Positions 23,613-34,203 of a stretch of DNA of 64,000 bases are shown here, piece by piece. The notes under the pieces are model-generated. The model was not told the origin of the DNA. It did no database searches and saw nothing but the letters and a program-made list of their open reading frames with translations. The stretch is from Exophiala sp. HKRS030 (lineage: Eukaryota; Ascomycota; Eurotiomycetes; Chaetothyriales; Herpotrichiellaceae). The number at the start of each line of letters is the position of its first letter. Positions within the stretch are counted from its first letter, which is position 1. The position numbers were made by a program, and so were the translations under genes. The DNA is taken from NCBI GenBank assembly GCA_023897205.1, contig JAHWDD010000002.1, forward strand, positions 5,456,001 to 5,520,000. The letters are read 5' to 3'.

Positions 23613-24133
23613 GATAGATTCCCTGATTTCCTAGAATTTCCTCTTCTTGACTGACGATTTTCACGAGAAGCATACACAGCGTGCGCTTTCCAGCATCTTG
23701 AATGCATAAACAAAGCCAAGACTTCCCCAGGTTTTATGACTCGAGACACCGATGGCCTGGTGGCAAGAATGCATGGCCTGAGTCATTAGCTGCAAACCTT
23801 CAGCCTGGGTCGTGGGAAACTCTATTCCAGACCCACCCCTAGCCTACAATTACCCCGCCACCATAGGCGAAAGAGAACCTCGGTCATGATTGTCGATTGA
23901 GGGGCAGCTGGGTCGCTTTGCTGTTGGCAAAGATAATTCGGCCAAACAGTCGAGAGTGATGAATCCTTCGCAGGTGTCAGGGCAATACTATTTTGGACAA
24001 TACTTTCGCGTCCCTCTGAACGACCACTTCGGCAGGAACAGGGGAAGATGAGCGTTAGAAAATGTTAAAAAGCAATGCGACCAAAATGCTTCAATGATGA
24101 TCTAGTCTCTGAACCACCTAATGACACCAGATG
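23613..24133. other. Spacer between alcohol dehydrogenase promoter and AtuA-like gene 3' end
   Basis: About 520 bp; promoter side of the alcohol dehydrogenase gene. Nothing structured noticed. Confidence 0.4.
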
Positions 24134-26014
24134 CTAGATCTTCCCCCTCCGCAAGAATACATTAGGGATATCGACCCATTTTGCCCTCAAATACTCACAA
24201 ACATTCTTACCCAGAGTGTCATAAGTGCTGCTGGCTCCCCAACTACGATCTAGATGATCGTGGAGCAAGAAATGAACGGCCCTTATGCCTGGAATCTCAA
24301 ACCGATCAACGTTTTTGCTGTTGTACTCAGAGCCCAGCAGTTCCTTGACCTTGGGAATTGTCAACAGCGAACGTAACCAATCCCACTCATCATCATTCCG
24401 CACAAAAAATCCCACATTTGCGTCAGATGCTTTGTCCCCTGACCGACCTAGAGCAACCCAGCCAAGAGGACCTCTCGTAGTTGGACCGAAGGTCGACAAC
24501 TCTACGGGATCCCTTGTTTCATAGCTCCATTGCCTCGTGTCATAGAATTTTCCGTAGTCTTTGAGGTTCTCAGCAGGGGGGATGGCGATTGACTGACCGT
24601 TCCAGGGTAGTTGTACGCTATGAGAAACCTCTGATTGAGGCAGTAGTGCTGCCCAATACTCCAGGTACTCTTTCCCTGCAGATTGTCGCAAGTCATTTTC
24701 GATGGACGCTCCTGGACAACTCTGCAGGAAATTCTCCATGCACCAACGATTGAAACCGGGGACATCCACCTTATCCATCACCACTAGATCTTTGTTCTTG
24801 GTCTGAACAAATATCCTAAAGTCCACAGTAGCCACATCCTGATTCTTCGGATTCTCAGGACATGAACCGTTGATGGTGAACTTCAGAACGGAGAACTTGT
24901 CCACATTCTTTCCCATCGATTTTCGTATTTGTCGTTCCGTCCACTCCGCCTTTTGTTCAATATCCAAACCAACCAGGTAGTAGTGAAATTCCGCTTGATA
25001 TCCGCCTTTAGCAGTGATACCCACGCGGGTAGTCGTTGGAGGTGGATTGCCCTTGACGCCTGACACGAGAACTTGATCTTTTCCAATCTGTTTCATATTG
25101 ATACCCTCCAATACAGCAACAACATCGGATCCATAGTACTGCGGCCCTTGAATCTCATATAAAAGCTGTGAAGTAGCTGTACCAACCGACATCTCTCCAC
25201 CTGTATTTGGTTCCTTCTCAAGTACAAATGTTCCGTCAGCATTGATCGAAGCGATTGGAAACCCATGGTCTTCGCAACCATCGAACAAATCCTTGAAACC
25301 ACTATAGTATCCTCCTGTCACATAGGTCGAGCATTCGATCAAGTGTCCAGCAATCAGAGATGAAGCAATTTGATCGAAGTCCTTGTTACGGTTCCAACCG
25401 TGCCACCACATTGCTGCTCCTACTGTTGGCGCGGCATCAGATACCCTGCCACATATCACGATATCGGCACCTTGTCTGAAAGCCTCTGCAATGCCTGCTC
25501 CTCCAAGATAGCATTGTGCCACGAGTGGTTCATGCGGCCAATCTTCGAGATTGCCACCAAAGCATAGATTTTCAAATTTCTCGCCGTTTGCGAGTAGTTT
25601 CTTCACAGTTTCCATTACCTCATCTCCTTGGATCCAAGCAACTTTCAGTGAGAGTCCCTGTTCTTTGATTGTCCTTGCGACGAGGTCTGCAAGCATCCTT
25701 GCATCACTCGCCCCAGCGTTCACAGCCACTTTGATGCCCCTTTCCTGTAGGTATGGTAACGCCGGGCTGAATGTGCTCATGAAAGAGGGATCGAAAAGAC
25801 CAGTCCTTTCGGCGTCTGTCATTCCCTTCTCGAGTTGTTCTTTCTTTGCCACACCATGCCATGACATAGTCATCTCACTCATCCAATCGCCGATTATGAC
25901 ATCTACTTCATTGTCCCTTGCAAAAGAAAGAATCGACCTTTGCCGGTCAGTGAAACCTCCTGATGCTCCACCGACCCTCAATGGTCTTCTCTTTTCTGGT
26001 TGAATCGATCCCAT
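24134..26014 (-). CDS. AtuA-like protein (DUF1446, acyclic terpene utilisation family)
   Basis: Single exon, 626 aa, ATG at 26014 (an upstream TTG extension is not needed). N-terminal family signature RPLRVGGASGGFTDRQRSI, then DVIIGDWMSEMTMSWHG, VAVNAGASDARMLADL and GADIVICGRVSDAAPTVGAA: the DUF1446 core over roughly residues 8-460. The last ~130 residues (GPLGWVALGRSGDKASDANVGFF) form the small C-terminal AtuA-like domain found fused in fungal members. In Pseudomonas, atuA belongs to the citronellol/geraniol route, but the biochemical role of AtuA itself is not settled as far as I know. No carboxylase subunits lie nearby. Presence here points to a branched or isoprenoid acyl substrate; inference. 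Confidence 0.9.
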   Translation of the reverse strand: MGSIQPEKRRPLRVGGASGGFTDRQRSILSFARDNEVDVIIGDWMSEMTMSWHGVAKKEQLEKGMTDAERTGLFDPSFMSTFSPALPYLQERGIKVAVNAGASDARMLADLVARTIKEQGLSLKVAWIQGDEVMETVKKLLANGEKFENLCFGGNLEDWPHEPLVAQCYLGGAGIAEAFRQGADIVICGRVSDAAPTVGAAMWWHGWNRNKDFDQIASSLIAGHLIECSTYVTGGYYSGFKDLFDGCEDHGFPIASINADGTFVLEKEPNTGGEMSVGTATSQLLYEIQGPQYYGSDVVAVLEGINMKQIGKDQVLVSGVKGNPPPTTTRVGITAKGGYQAEFHYYLVGLDIEQKAEWTERQIRKSMGKNVDKFSVLKFTINGSCPENPKNQDVATVDFRIFVQTKNKDLVVMDKVDVPGFNRWCMENFLQSCPGASIENDLRQSAGKEYLEYWAALLPQSEVSHSVQLPWNGQSIAIPPAENLKDYGKFYDTRQWSYETRDPVELSTFGPTTRGPLGWVALGRSGDKASDANVGFFVRNDDEWDWLRSLLTIPKVKELLGSEYNSKNVDRFEIPGIRAVHFLLHDHLDRSWGASSTYDTLGKNVCEYLRAKWVDIPNVFLRRGKI

Positions 26015-26367
26015 AGTTGCGTTTAGCAATCAAGCCTCCTATGTCTGCATTGTAACTTGCCTTGCAACAATCATGATATGTATGGTCGATGCATTGCCAG
26101 GACATCGTCGGCAAAACGGCAGTCGCCGGACACAAGAATGCGGAATTTCCTTTGAAATGATTCATTTCTCCGCACGCGAATGTTTAAGCTGACTCGTGAA
26201 AAGAGCCTCTCTTGGTTGGGATTGGGCTAAATCCCGGACGGGACAGATTAGGCGGGGTGCGTGGATAATGTTCGCAGAACCTGGGACCAATCACATATGC
26301 TTCACTACCTCGACGACAACGGAGAATAGGAACGAGTCACATTTCCACTTGTATCTATGGGAATTCA

Positions 26368-27498
26368 TCACAAATCCTCGCCCAAAACCCATCTGACGCC
26401 CTTGACCAAATTACCAAAGAATTCTGCCTGATGTTCTGCCAGCACTTTCGACGGCATGGTCCAGGAGTAGTGCGGATACCCTGGGTAAGAGTCATATTTC
26501 ACAGGAACACTACAACATGTTAGATTGTGCCTTTGAAAATAAGCAGGCAACTCACTGAAGCGATTCCAAGTTCTCCTTCATAAGCCTGGCGTCGTCACGG
26601 AGTGTGTCCGCTCCGCACTCAGTCATGTAGACTCTTTTCAGGCCGTTGAGAATATTTTTGTGTAGCAGAGGGGATACAAATTTGTCCAAAGGCTTCCCTT
26701 CATAGGCATCTAGCAGCTTGTCAGCTATAATCTCGCGTTTTTTCGGCCTTGACCAACCGAAAAATGCTAGCATAGCGTCCTTTGTATTCACTGTATGCTC
26801 GGCATGTTCGTCGTAGGACGTATATTTATGCTGCAAGTCACTTGGAACTGCGTCTGGATGAATAGTCACCGGGACCAAGGCAGCTACTCCAGCGATTTGG
26901 CCTCCGAGTCCGTCAACCAAGAGCTTCATTGCAACGCTGAAAGCCAGTCCCCCTCCAGCTGAAGTGCCTGCCAAAGCAACGGGATCTTTATTGGCGCCAA
27001 TCGCGGTTCGATTCTTCAAGGCCCATTTCGATGCTTCGACACAGTCTTCAAGTCCGGCTGGGTACTTGTGCTTCGGTGCCAGACGATAATCGACCGAGAC
27101 AACAATGATGTTGCAGCCTTTGCTGATGATTCGACATTGGGCATCTTCGATGTTAAGGTCGCCCATTGCCCAGCCTCCACCGTGGAAATAAATGGCGAGA
27201 TTGTCAGACCCGGTAGCATTTGGCGGGCTGTAAATCCGCACCGTAAGGTAGTCATTTATTTTGACATCTTCCGTCTTCACGCTGGTGTCTGGCGGTGGGA
27301 ATTCATATTTGGACACCATTTTGCCCAACAGCTCGTCCCATTGCCGAAAGATGTTGTCTATGGGTCCATGGAGGAGAGGCGCACCACCGAATTCTTTTTT
27401 AAACTACATTACCATTAATGCACGCTCTGAGGAGAGACCGCTATAAAACTCACATCTTGCCATGGTTTTGCAAAGACATCGTCTGTAGATTGAGACAT
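26368..27498 (-). CDS. Alpha/beta hydrolase fold-3 (HSL-type esterase/lactonase)
   Basis: Three exons, 27498-27454, 27403-26556, 26509-26368, introns 50 and 46 nt, 344 aa. The oxyanion-hole motif HGGG lies at about 89-92 (YFHGGGWAMGD); nucleophile Ser at about 163 in GTSAGGG; the acid is probably in ECGADTLRDDA; and the His is in the third exon (GYPHYSW). The first exon encodes only 15 residues (MSQSTDDVFAKPWQD). This is the hormone-sensitive-lipase-like group that includes many fungal esterases and lactone hydrolases. In a block with two Baeyer-Villiger-type monooxygenases, opening of the lactone or ester product is the obvious inferred job. Confidence 0.92.
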
Positions 27499-27718
27499 GG
27501 CTCCAGGTATCGCACTTGGACTCGGGCTCAAGGCAAGATCATGGAAATCCAAAGAGTCAAAGAACGAAGAAACTTGACCGTAGTCACAAAGGGTACAAAC
27601 GCCAAGCGTGGCTTATTGTGAATGAATCCGGGCCGACGTCCGAAGACATTGATTGTAAAACGTGCTTTGTAGCTAGTCTGATATCCACACTAAATCTCAT
27701 GTACGTTCATGTGCATAG

Positions 27719-28951
27719 TTATGGAATGATCTTAGCCTTTCGAAATCGATCAAAAGCGGTCCACCAAGCACCTTTTGCATCCGTTTCCTGAGTTGCACTC
27801 CCCCATGCCTGATGCATTTTACTCATGTCCAAATGCCTGTCGAAATTGAACATCGTCATGATGAAGTATGGAAAGCCGCCGTAGCTTCGTTCGTTTCCCA
27901 CCCTCCCGGTCTGTAAACCATGTTTCTTCTCAAGTTCTACCCACTTTTCTCGGTTTTCTACCGTGTATTGAACAGGATCTGGCCCTGAACCATTAGTTGG
28001 AGCGACCCCTTTCAAGCCAAAGTATTCGCATATTATTGGCCACTTGACAGACCAAGAAGAGCTCTTAGCATTATCAGCCGCATTGAAAGACTGGCCGGCA
28101 GATACTTCTGGATGTAGACTGGCATGAATTGCAAATCTGGAAATAATGTCTTGGCTGCTATCATTCGATTGAATCTTCCAACTCTCCATAGTTCCTGGAA
28201 AAATAACTTCGGCTCCTTGACCATTGATCTCTCTGTACAGGGTGAGATATAAAGCAAGAGCTTGCGCCAGGCAGTAGATATTGTTGTTTGGCACAAATCC
28301 AACAATAACATCTGGGATAATGTCACAAAAGGTCCAACTCTTGCCTTTGGAAAGAGTTTTCAGTAAGTCAAGCTGGTTGTAGTAAAACATCTGGGAGGCG
28401 TACGGCTCTGGAATTCTAGGTAGATCTTCAGAGAGCGGTACTTTGTCTTTCCAGGGAAATTCGTCAATCAAATGAACACCATATGCCTGTTCGCCGTTAG
28501 TTTTTGTTGCTTGTGAAGCCATGCAACTCACCTTTGTCCCTGTTGGCAAAACAACAAACTTCAAAGAATTGGACAAATTTTCGACTGCCTTGACGGCACG
28601 ATCCAGCAACTCGACATTGATTGAAATCTCCTTGGCTGGGTCGGCATCCATGATGTAGGCAAAGAAGTAAACATGCGATACAGTCGAGATACCTCTGACT
28701 TTCTCCGTCAAAGTTTTCTCCAAGGTTGACTGATCACCCGCAAGAATATCAAGACCGGATACAACTTCCAATTTCTCACTTTGAGGCCATTGCGCTGTTT
28801 CTGGTGACAGTGGTCTGTTAGTCAATGCCGTGATTTTCGAAAATGTTGACGGTGATGGATAGCCGTCCAAGATGGCATTAACAATCGCCCAGCCTGTGAT
28901 TCCTGATGCTCCAAACACCAAAGCATGTTGATTCGAATCAATAGATCCCAT
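27719..28951 (-). CDS. PRISE-type SDR, copy 2
   Basis: Two exons, 28951-28532 and 28486-27719, 395 aa. The 45-nt intron (GTGAGT ... CTAAC ... CAG) keeps frame if unspliced and would insert 15 residues between GTK and AYGVHL; removing it restores the family Lys motif (LPTGTKAYG). Rossmann motif ALVFGASGITGW; family segment MFYYNQLDLL, with the Tyr-Tyr pair intact, unlike copy 1; GFVPNNNIY; tail FRKAKIIP. Starts MGSIDSNQH at 28951; the frame opens further upstream, but the glycine motif sets this start. Two such reductases in one block suggest two enone reductions or a duplicated specificity. Confidence 0.9.
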   Translation of the reverse strand: MGSIDSNQHALVFGASGITGWAIVNAILDGYPSPSTFSKITALTNRPLSPETAQWPQSEKLEVVSGLDILAGDQSTLEKTLTEKVRGISTVSHVYFFAYIMDADPAKEISINVELLDRAVKAVENLSNSLKFVVLPTGTKVSCMASQATKTNGEQAYGVHLIDEFPWKDKVPLSEDLPRIPEPYASQMFYYNQLDLLKTLSKGKSWTFCDIIPDVIVGFVPNNNIYCLAQALALYLTLYREINGQGAEVIFPGTMESWKIQSNDSSQDIISRFAIHASLHPEVSAGQSFNAADNAKSSSWSVKWPIICEYFGLKGVAPTNGSGPDPVQYTVENREKWVELEKKHGLQTGRVGNERSYGGFPYFIMTMFNFDRHLDMSKMHQAWGSATQETDAKGAWWTAFDRFRKAKIIP

Positions 28952-29332
28952 TGTTGTTGCTCCTTGCTGATCGAGTCTTCTTTGCGCTGTCTTGTGTCCG
29001 TTCTTGCGAGAAGTTGATGCTATGATGAAACTGTTGGTAACTATGTTTTCAGGCATCAACTATTCTGGTCACATGTATATGAGAAGACTCATTAATCCTA
29101 GGACGGTCAAGCGGCGCCTCGGGAAAAGTTCACCCGATATTGTGAGTGACGGGGATCTGGTGGGGAAGCAGCACAGCTTTAACTAGGGATAGCTTTGGGG
29201 CAGGGTGGCTTACGGCTGAGATTGAAAGATTACTTGGCAATGCTTCGCTTCAAGCAGATTTGGATCCCGGCATGCGTGACAGAACATTATGGGGATGAAA
29301 GTCTATTGATTTCTTCTTGTGGTTATGTAATC
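28952..29332. other. Spacer, no gene recognised
   Basis: About 380 bp from the copy-2 PRISE start to the P450 stop. Nothing structured noticed. Confidence 0.4.
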
Positions 29333-30870
29333 CTACCGTTCAACTTTGACGACTTTACAATTCAAATCCGGCTTCTCCCAGGTCATGAAGGCTCTCATGT
29401 TCTTCATTTCGCCCTCTGGATTCCATTGCCATGCTCCGTCCGTACTCACGAGATCGAAATTCCAGAGAATTCTAGTCAAGATCAATCTCATCTCCATGTA
29501 CGACAGGTTACGTCCAATACAACCCCGAGGTCCCAAAGAGAATGGCTGAGCAGCCTTCTTGAGATCAGACGAGTATTCTGAGCTAATCCATCTCTCCGGT
29601 ATAAATGAGTCAGGGTCTTTGAAGTTCACCGGGTTGTGGGCAGCAGCCCATGAGCTGACGGCTACTGATGTTCCCCTGCGACCCAGTGTCCATCGATAAA
29701 GTCTCCCCCTTTGGGAACTGTGCGCAGTAGTCCTGTGGGCACAGGTGGATGGATCCTGAGACCCTCCTCGAGACAAGCGTTGAGATACTCAAGCTTGCTT
29801 GCTTCTTCATAGTTGATCTCATCCTCTTGTTTAAAACGAGTCCTTATTTCTTGGACCAATTTATCATATTTGTTCTTGTTCCACAACAGTCTGGCGATAA
29901 GACCAGACAAAAGATTCGCCGTTGTCTCACTGCCGGCGACGATGAACAGGGCAGAGTTGAGGATGATCTCATTATCATGCAAATCGAATTTTTCCCTTTG
30001 CTTAAGAATATACCAGATGAAATCTCTGTGATCGGTGTCCTTGTTTTGTAGTCTTCGTAAGACTTTCTCCTTGCTGAAGAGAAGATGATTGCGTCGCCTT
30101 TGGCGTACGTGGTGCGGAATTAGGTTGAGTAGCATCGATTGGGTCCATGATCCCACCGTTGCAAACCGACGAGTAGCCTGCTCTAGTGCTCCGACCTTGA
30201 CGGTCTCGTAGATTAATGCGACCCAGTCGTGGAATGCACCTTTTTCTAGACATCCGAAAGGATCTCCAAAAGCCAAGTCGCCAATGATATCGAATGTGGT
30301 GAAATTGAGCCAGTTGACCATGTTGAATTCGTCCTCGTTCTTGGCCATCCGTGCAAGGTTTTGTATCAGGGTATCGACGTAGCCATTGATTATAGGCTCT
30401 TGCTCCATCAAAGCCTTGGTGGAGAACGAATGTGCAAGTGCTCTCCTCTGGCGAGCGTGATTCACGTCATCGGACATCGTAAGAGTAGATGCTCCAGGTA
30501 AAGGATCGACCGAGCCGACGTGTATTGGGTCCTTGTGCATATTGGGACGCCCTTGCCGATGCCCATAGATATCCTCCCAGGCTTGAGCCGAGTTGAAAGC
30601 CAATTCATTTGGCGAAACTCGGACAACTGATCCATACTTCTCATGGAGCTTCTTGTTGTCAAGTGGAAGGCGGCCTTTGAGTAGAGATAAGATTCCTGGT
30701 AGTGAGCTTACTGCATTTAATTTTGGCCCTGGAAACTTCGCAAGTGGATGGAAGTAAAGTCTGTAAGTCACTGTCGAAATGAGTGTACCTCCTATAAGAA
30801 TTACTAACAGCAAAGCCAGAAGGGCCAATGCGTCTCCCAAACTGCGTGGCTGAACGGCTTTGGTCTGCAT
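29333..30870 (-). CDS. Cytochrome P450 monooxygenase, frame broken at a C/G run
   Basis: Microsomal haem monooxygenase. The ATG at 30870 begins MQTKAVQPRSLGDALALL; one N-terminal membrane helix (about 12-34) leads to YFHPLAKFPGP. I-helix AGSETT, ExxR in EEGLRIHPP, and haem motif FSLGPRGCIG are all present, but not in one frame: after DGHWVAG the frame stops, and the rest (GTSVAVSSWAAAHNPVNF onward) continues in the -1 frame. A fifth C in the run CCCC at 29673-29676 would restore one 512-residue protein with the usual 'GGT' segment before the haem domain. No intron fits. Either a sequencing error or a recent inactivating deletion. Likely the first hydroxylation step of the block. Confidence 0.88.
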
Positions 30871-31224
30871 GTTATGAAGTTTGTATGCATGAGAATGAGA
30901 GTTGGTGCTCAAATGGTCTATCAATTGTAATTTTGGTACTTTACAAGATAAAGAGGAACCATACGCTCAAGCCTCCTATGTACGGGAGGTCTACGCCGCC
31001 AGAAAATATCCTTGTTCGGCGTGAGAATTGACCAATTGGCTTTGATCACATCTTGAGTCATGGACACGAGTCATGTTGGAAATGCTTTCCCGACGCCAAT
31101 TTCTGGATCCACGACCGACCCCGCAGCGCGAGTCAGTGAGTGACCAGGGCCAAGGACGAGGCTACCCCAGTCCTCATTGAGTTACACAAGGCTCATCACA
31201 CTTCTGTCGGTGTTATGGAAGTGT
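30871..31224. other. P450 promoter region, no gene recognised
   Basis: About 350 bp; nothing structured noticed. Confidence 0.4.
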
Positions 31225-32217
31225 TCATAGCTTGGTCATTCTTCCAGAGCTCAGCCGTGCACCGCCATCGACCTCTATGTCGACGCCGTTTCTGCCTCGA
31301 ATGTCAGACCTGGAAATTATGGAATATATGGTACTCACATGTAACTACCTGCAGGCGAGGCAAGGAAGATCATGACACCCGCGATGTCTTCTGGCTCGCC
31401 TAATCTTCGTCTCGGATTGGCGTTTTTCAGATCCTCCTCGCCACCGAGGAGCTCGATGAGCCCGTTGGCTAGTTTCGATGGGAAGAAACCTGGCGCAATA
31501 GTGTTCGTCGTAATATTTCGAGGGCCGAGTTCAATGGCCAGATTTCTCGCTAGATGGTGGGCTGCCGCCTTCGATGCCGAGTACATGATCGTTCCATGAT
31601 CTCCAACGTGAGGGACGTTTACTCCTGCTGTCGAGCTCACCACGATCACTCTTGCTGGATCTTGAGGTGTTCCTGCAGCAGCTAGAAGTGGCGTAAATCT
31701 ACATAGGGACTTAGTTTTGTATCTCAAGGCAGCTTAGCAAGGGCTACTCACGATCTCACAGTGTTGAAAACGCCTCTCACGTTCAAGTCCAACACTTTTT
31801 GATTTGCCCAGTCAGGAGTGGTTTCGAACGGACCGCCCCAAGTTGCTCCAGCGTTTGCAACCAAGATATGCAACTTCGATTCGGTTTTCCTGACTTCTTC
31901 CAATAACTGGATCACGTCTTTCTCTTGAGCAACGTTAGCAGCAATTCCAATAGCGACTCCTTTAATCCCCGGTATCCTGTTGAGCTTTTCTACAGCTTGG
32001 TTGATTCCTTGATCGCCTTCAGCTTTCCGTGCGGTGATGATTACTTTCTCCGCTCCTGCTCTCAAAAAGGCTGTAGCTGCATGCAGACCTAAGCCACGGG
32101 ATCCTAAGAAGACATGAGTTGTTGGCTGTGGAGAGAGGTAGTTGCCCTACCTCCAGTGACGAGTGCAACTTTTCCATCCAACCGAAAAAAGTTATCGAAA
32201 TCTTGTAGAACCGACAT
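31225..32217 (-). CDS. Short-chain dehydrogenase/reductase with weak peroxisomal tail
   Basis: Four exons, 32217-32151, 32103-31752, 31698-31339, 31291-31225; introns 47, 53 and 47 nt; 281 aa. Spliced start MSVLQDFDNFFRLDGKVALVTGGSRGLGL gives the cofactor motif across the first junction. NAG (LVANAGATW), catalytic Ser (VVSSTAG) and Tyr-x3-Lys (YSASKAA) are present; fourth exon gives YINGVDIEVDGGARL. The last three residues are TKL, a weak variant of the peroxisome signal. Looks like a fungal SDR of the 2,4-dienoyl-CoA-reductase/ketoreductase sort, but the substrate is open. Divergent from the acyl-CoA ligase (287 bp shared, with a CGG palindrome). Confidence 0.92.
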
Positions 32218-32319
32218 TCTTGGTCTTGGTGTTTTGCCTGTAACCCAGAAATGGGGGACTAGAATCTCTTTTCGTCCTTATAGAATGGTTTCTATGCAAA
32301 TGTTAACATGGCACGATAT

Positions 32320-32330
32320 CGGAGATTCCG
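32320..32330. promoter_or_regulatory. CGG-N5-CCG palindrome, candidate Zn2Cys6 site
   Basis: CGGAGATTCCG, one base from the element at 15771, in the short divergent promoter between the SDR and the acyl-CoA ligase. Immediately downstream is a CCGCGG stretch. Binding inferred. Confidence 0.45.
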
Positions 32331-32503
32331 CGTCTCTTATCCGACGGGTCAAAATACTTGGCCGCGGTACCTCGGCCCGATATGCCATCGCTCTCCACGC
32401 AAACCATTCCGCGGAACCAAGAACCTGAATTTCGCCAACATTCATATTCGACAAACCCTCTCGAAAATATCGCCGGCAGAGTTGCATTGAGTAGGTAATC
32501 ACA

Positions 32504-34203
32504 ATGGTCTACAGGTCGCCGTATCCCTCACTGGACATCCCAGAGACGAATATCCTCTCATATGTATTCCCACCGGGACAGCAACATTCAGAAAAACCAA
32601 TATGGATAGACGCAAAGCAACCCCAGAATTCATTGTCAAAACGGCAAGCATTATCGTGGATCAAGAGATTGGCCACGTTTCTTGATGGACAAGGTGTTGG
32701 CAAGGGCGAAGCGGTCATGATATTCACCCCGAATCATATATTTGTCCCAATCGTATACCTAGGAATTGTGGGAGCTGGAAGAGTGTTCAGTGGTGCTAAC
32801 CCCATATACACTGTATCTGAAGTCGAGTATCAGATCAAGAACACCGGCACAAGACTTCTACTCGTACATCCTTCGCTCTTGGATACAGCTCTTGATGCGA
32901 GCCGAAGAGCTGGCCTGGCAAAGGATAGAATATTCCAGTTTTCCGACCAAGCGCTGAAGTCGGTGGACGGGGTTAAGGACTGGAGGGATGCAAGTGTCGA
33001 ATCCGAGAGCTATGTCTGGGATCCTATGACCTCAACATCGAAAACTTTACAAGCAACTGTCAACTATTCATCAGGAACTACAGGACTACCAAAGGGAGTG
33101 GCCGTATCTCACTACAATATCATCGCGAACGCAGAGCAAACTATATTCATGAGAGATCATGAACAGCCTTACGATGCCTCCAACAGACCAGAAGAGCGAT
33201 GGTTAGGGTTTTTGCCATTGTACCATGCATACGGTAAGACAAGTTACACGCTCATGAGACCGATTTATTGACGACTATAGGTCAACTCTTTATGTGTGTG
33301 ATGGCACCAAGGCTCCAGATTCCCGTGTATATCATGCAAAAATTCGTCTTCGAGGATTTCCTGTGGTCTTTACAACAGTATCGAATCACGCATCTACAAG
33401 CAGCACCGCCTATTCTGGTCATGCTCGATAAACGACCAGAAACCTCAAAGTATGATCTGAGCAATCTAAAGAACATTCTTTCTGGAGCCGCGCCTCTATC
33501 TAAAGAACTTCAGAATTCGGTTTCGAGACGCTTCAAGGTCAACATCATCCAAGGATGGGGCATGACAGAAGTCACTTGTGGCGCTCTTCATGTCCCTGGA
33601 GGTCGAGTTGATGACTCTGGTAGTGTTGGGCTCCTTGATCCAAACTGTGAATGCAAACTTCTCGACGATGAGGGGAGAGAGGTCGGGCCAGGTGAACCTG
33701 GGGAGCTGTACATCAAGGGACCCCAAGTTTGCCTGGGGTATTGGAGAAATGAGGCGGCTACAAAGGACGCCATTGACAGTGAAGGTTGGCTGAAAACTGG
33801 AGATATCGCAGTGGTGAAGAATGACTGCTTTTGGATTGTTGATCGCAAAAAGGAATTGATCAAGGTCAACGCACTTCAAGTCGCGCCTGCGGAGTTGGAA
33901 GCAGTACTCCTTGAGAATGACTTTATCGCAGATGCAGCAGTTGTTGGTATTACGTTACACAATGAAGAATGGCCACGCGCCTACATCGTGTTAAAGGAAG
34001 AGAGTAACGGCAAGGTCACTGCGGAAGATATACAGAAGTGGATGAAACCCCGTGTTGCGAAACACAAGCAATTGGTCGGAGGAATCAAATTCATCGACGA
34101 AGTACCCAAATTGGCAAGTGGAAAGATACAGCGCAAGGTGATGCGAGACTGGGCAAAACGAGATGCCAAAGAGATGGAAGGGCATTTGGCACCTAGGTTA
34201 TAA
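32504..34203 (+). CDS. Acyl/aryl-CoA ligase (4-coumarate:CoA-ligase-like, ANL superfamily)
   Basis: ATP-dependent activation of a carboxylic acid to its CoA ester. Two exons, 32504-33233 and 33281-34203, 47-nt intron, 550 aa. AMP-binding P-loop YSSGTTGLPKG at about 189-198; LPLYHAYG completed across the splice; QGWGMTE; GEPGELYIKG; TGDIAVVKNDCFWIVDRKKELIKV; and the catalytic Lys in KLASGKIQRKVMRD. All catalytic motifs are intact. Ends APRL; PRL is a non-canonical peroxisome-signal candidate. It would feed the ring-opened acid into beta-oxidation. The acid substrate (phenylpropanoid, terpenoid or fatty) cannot be read from the sequence. Confidence 0.95.

Noticed and set aside
28487..28531. 15 extra residues in PRISE copy 2
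   Set aside because: The segment is a 45-nt intron with GTGAGT donor, CTAAC branch and CAG acceptor; it keeps frame only by chance.
29660..29690. Programmed -1 frameshifting in the P450
   Set aside because: No slippery heptamer in the right phase and no downstream pairing evident; a missing base explains it better.
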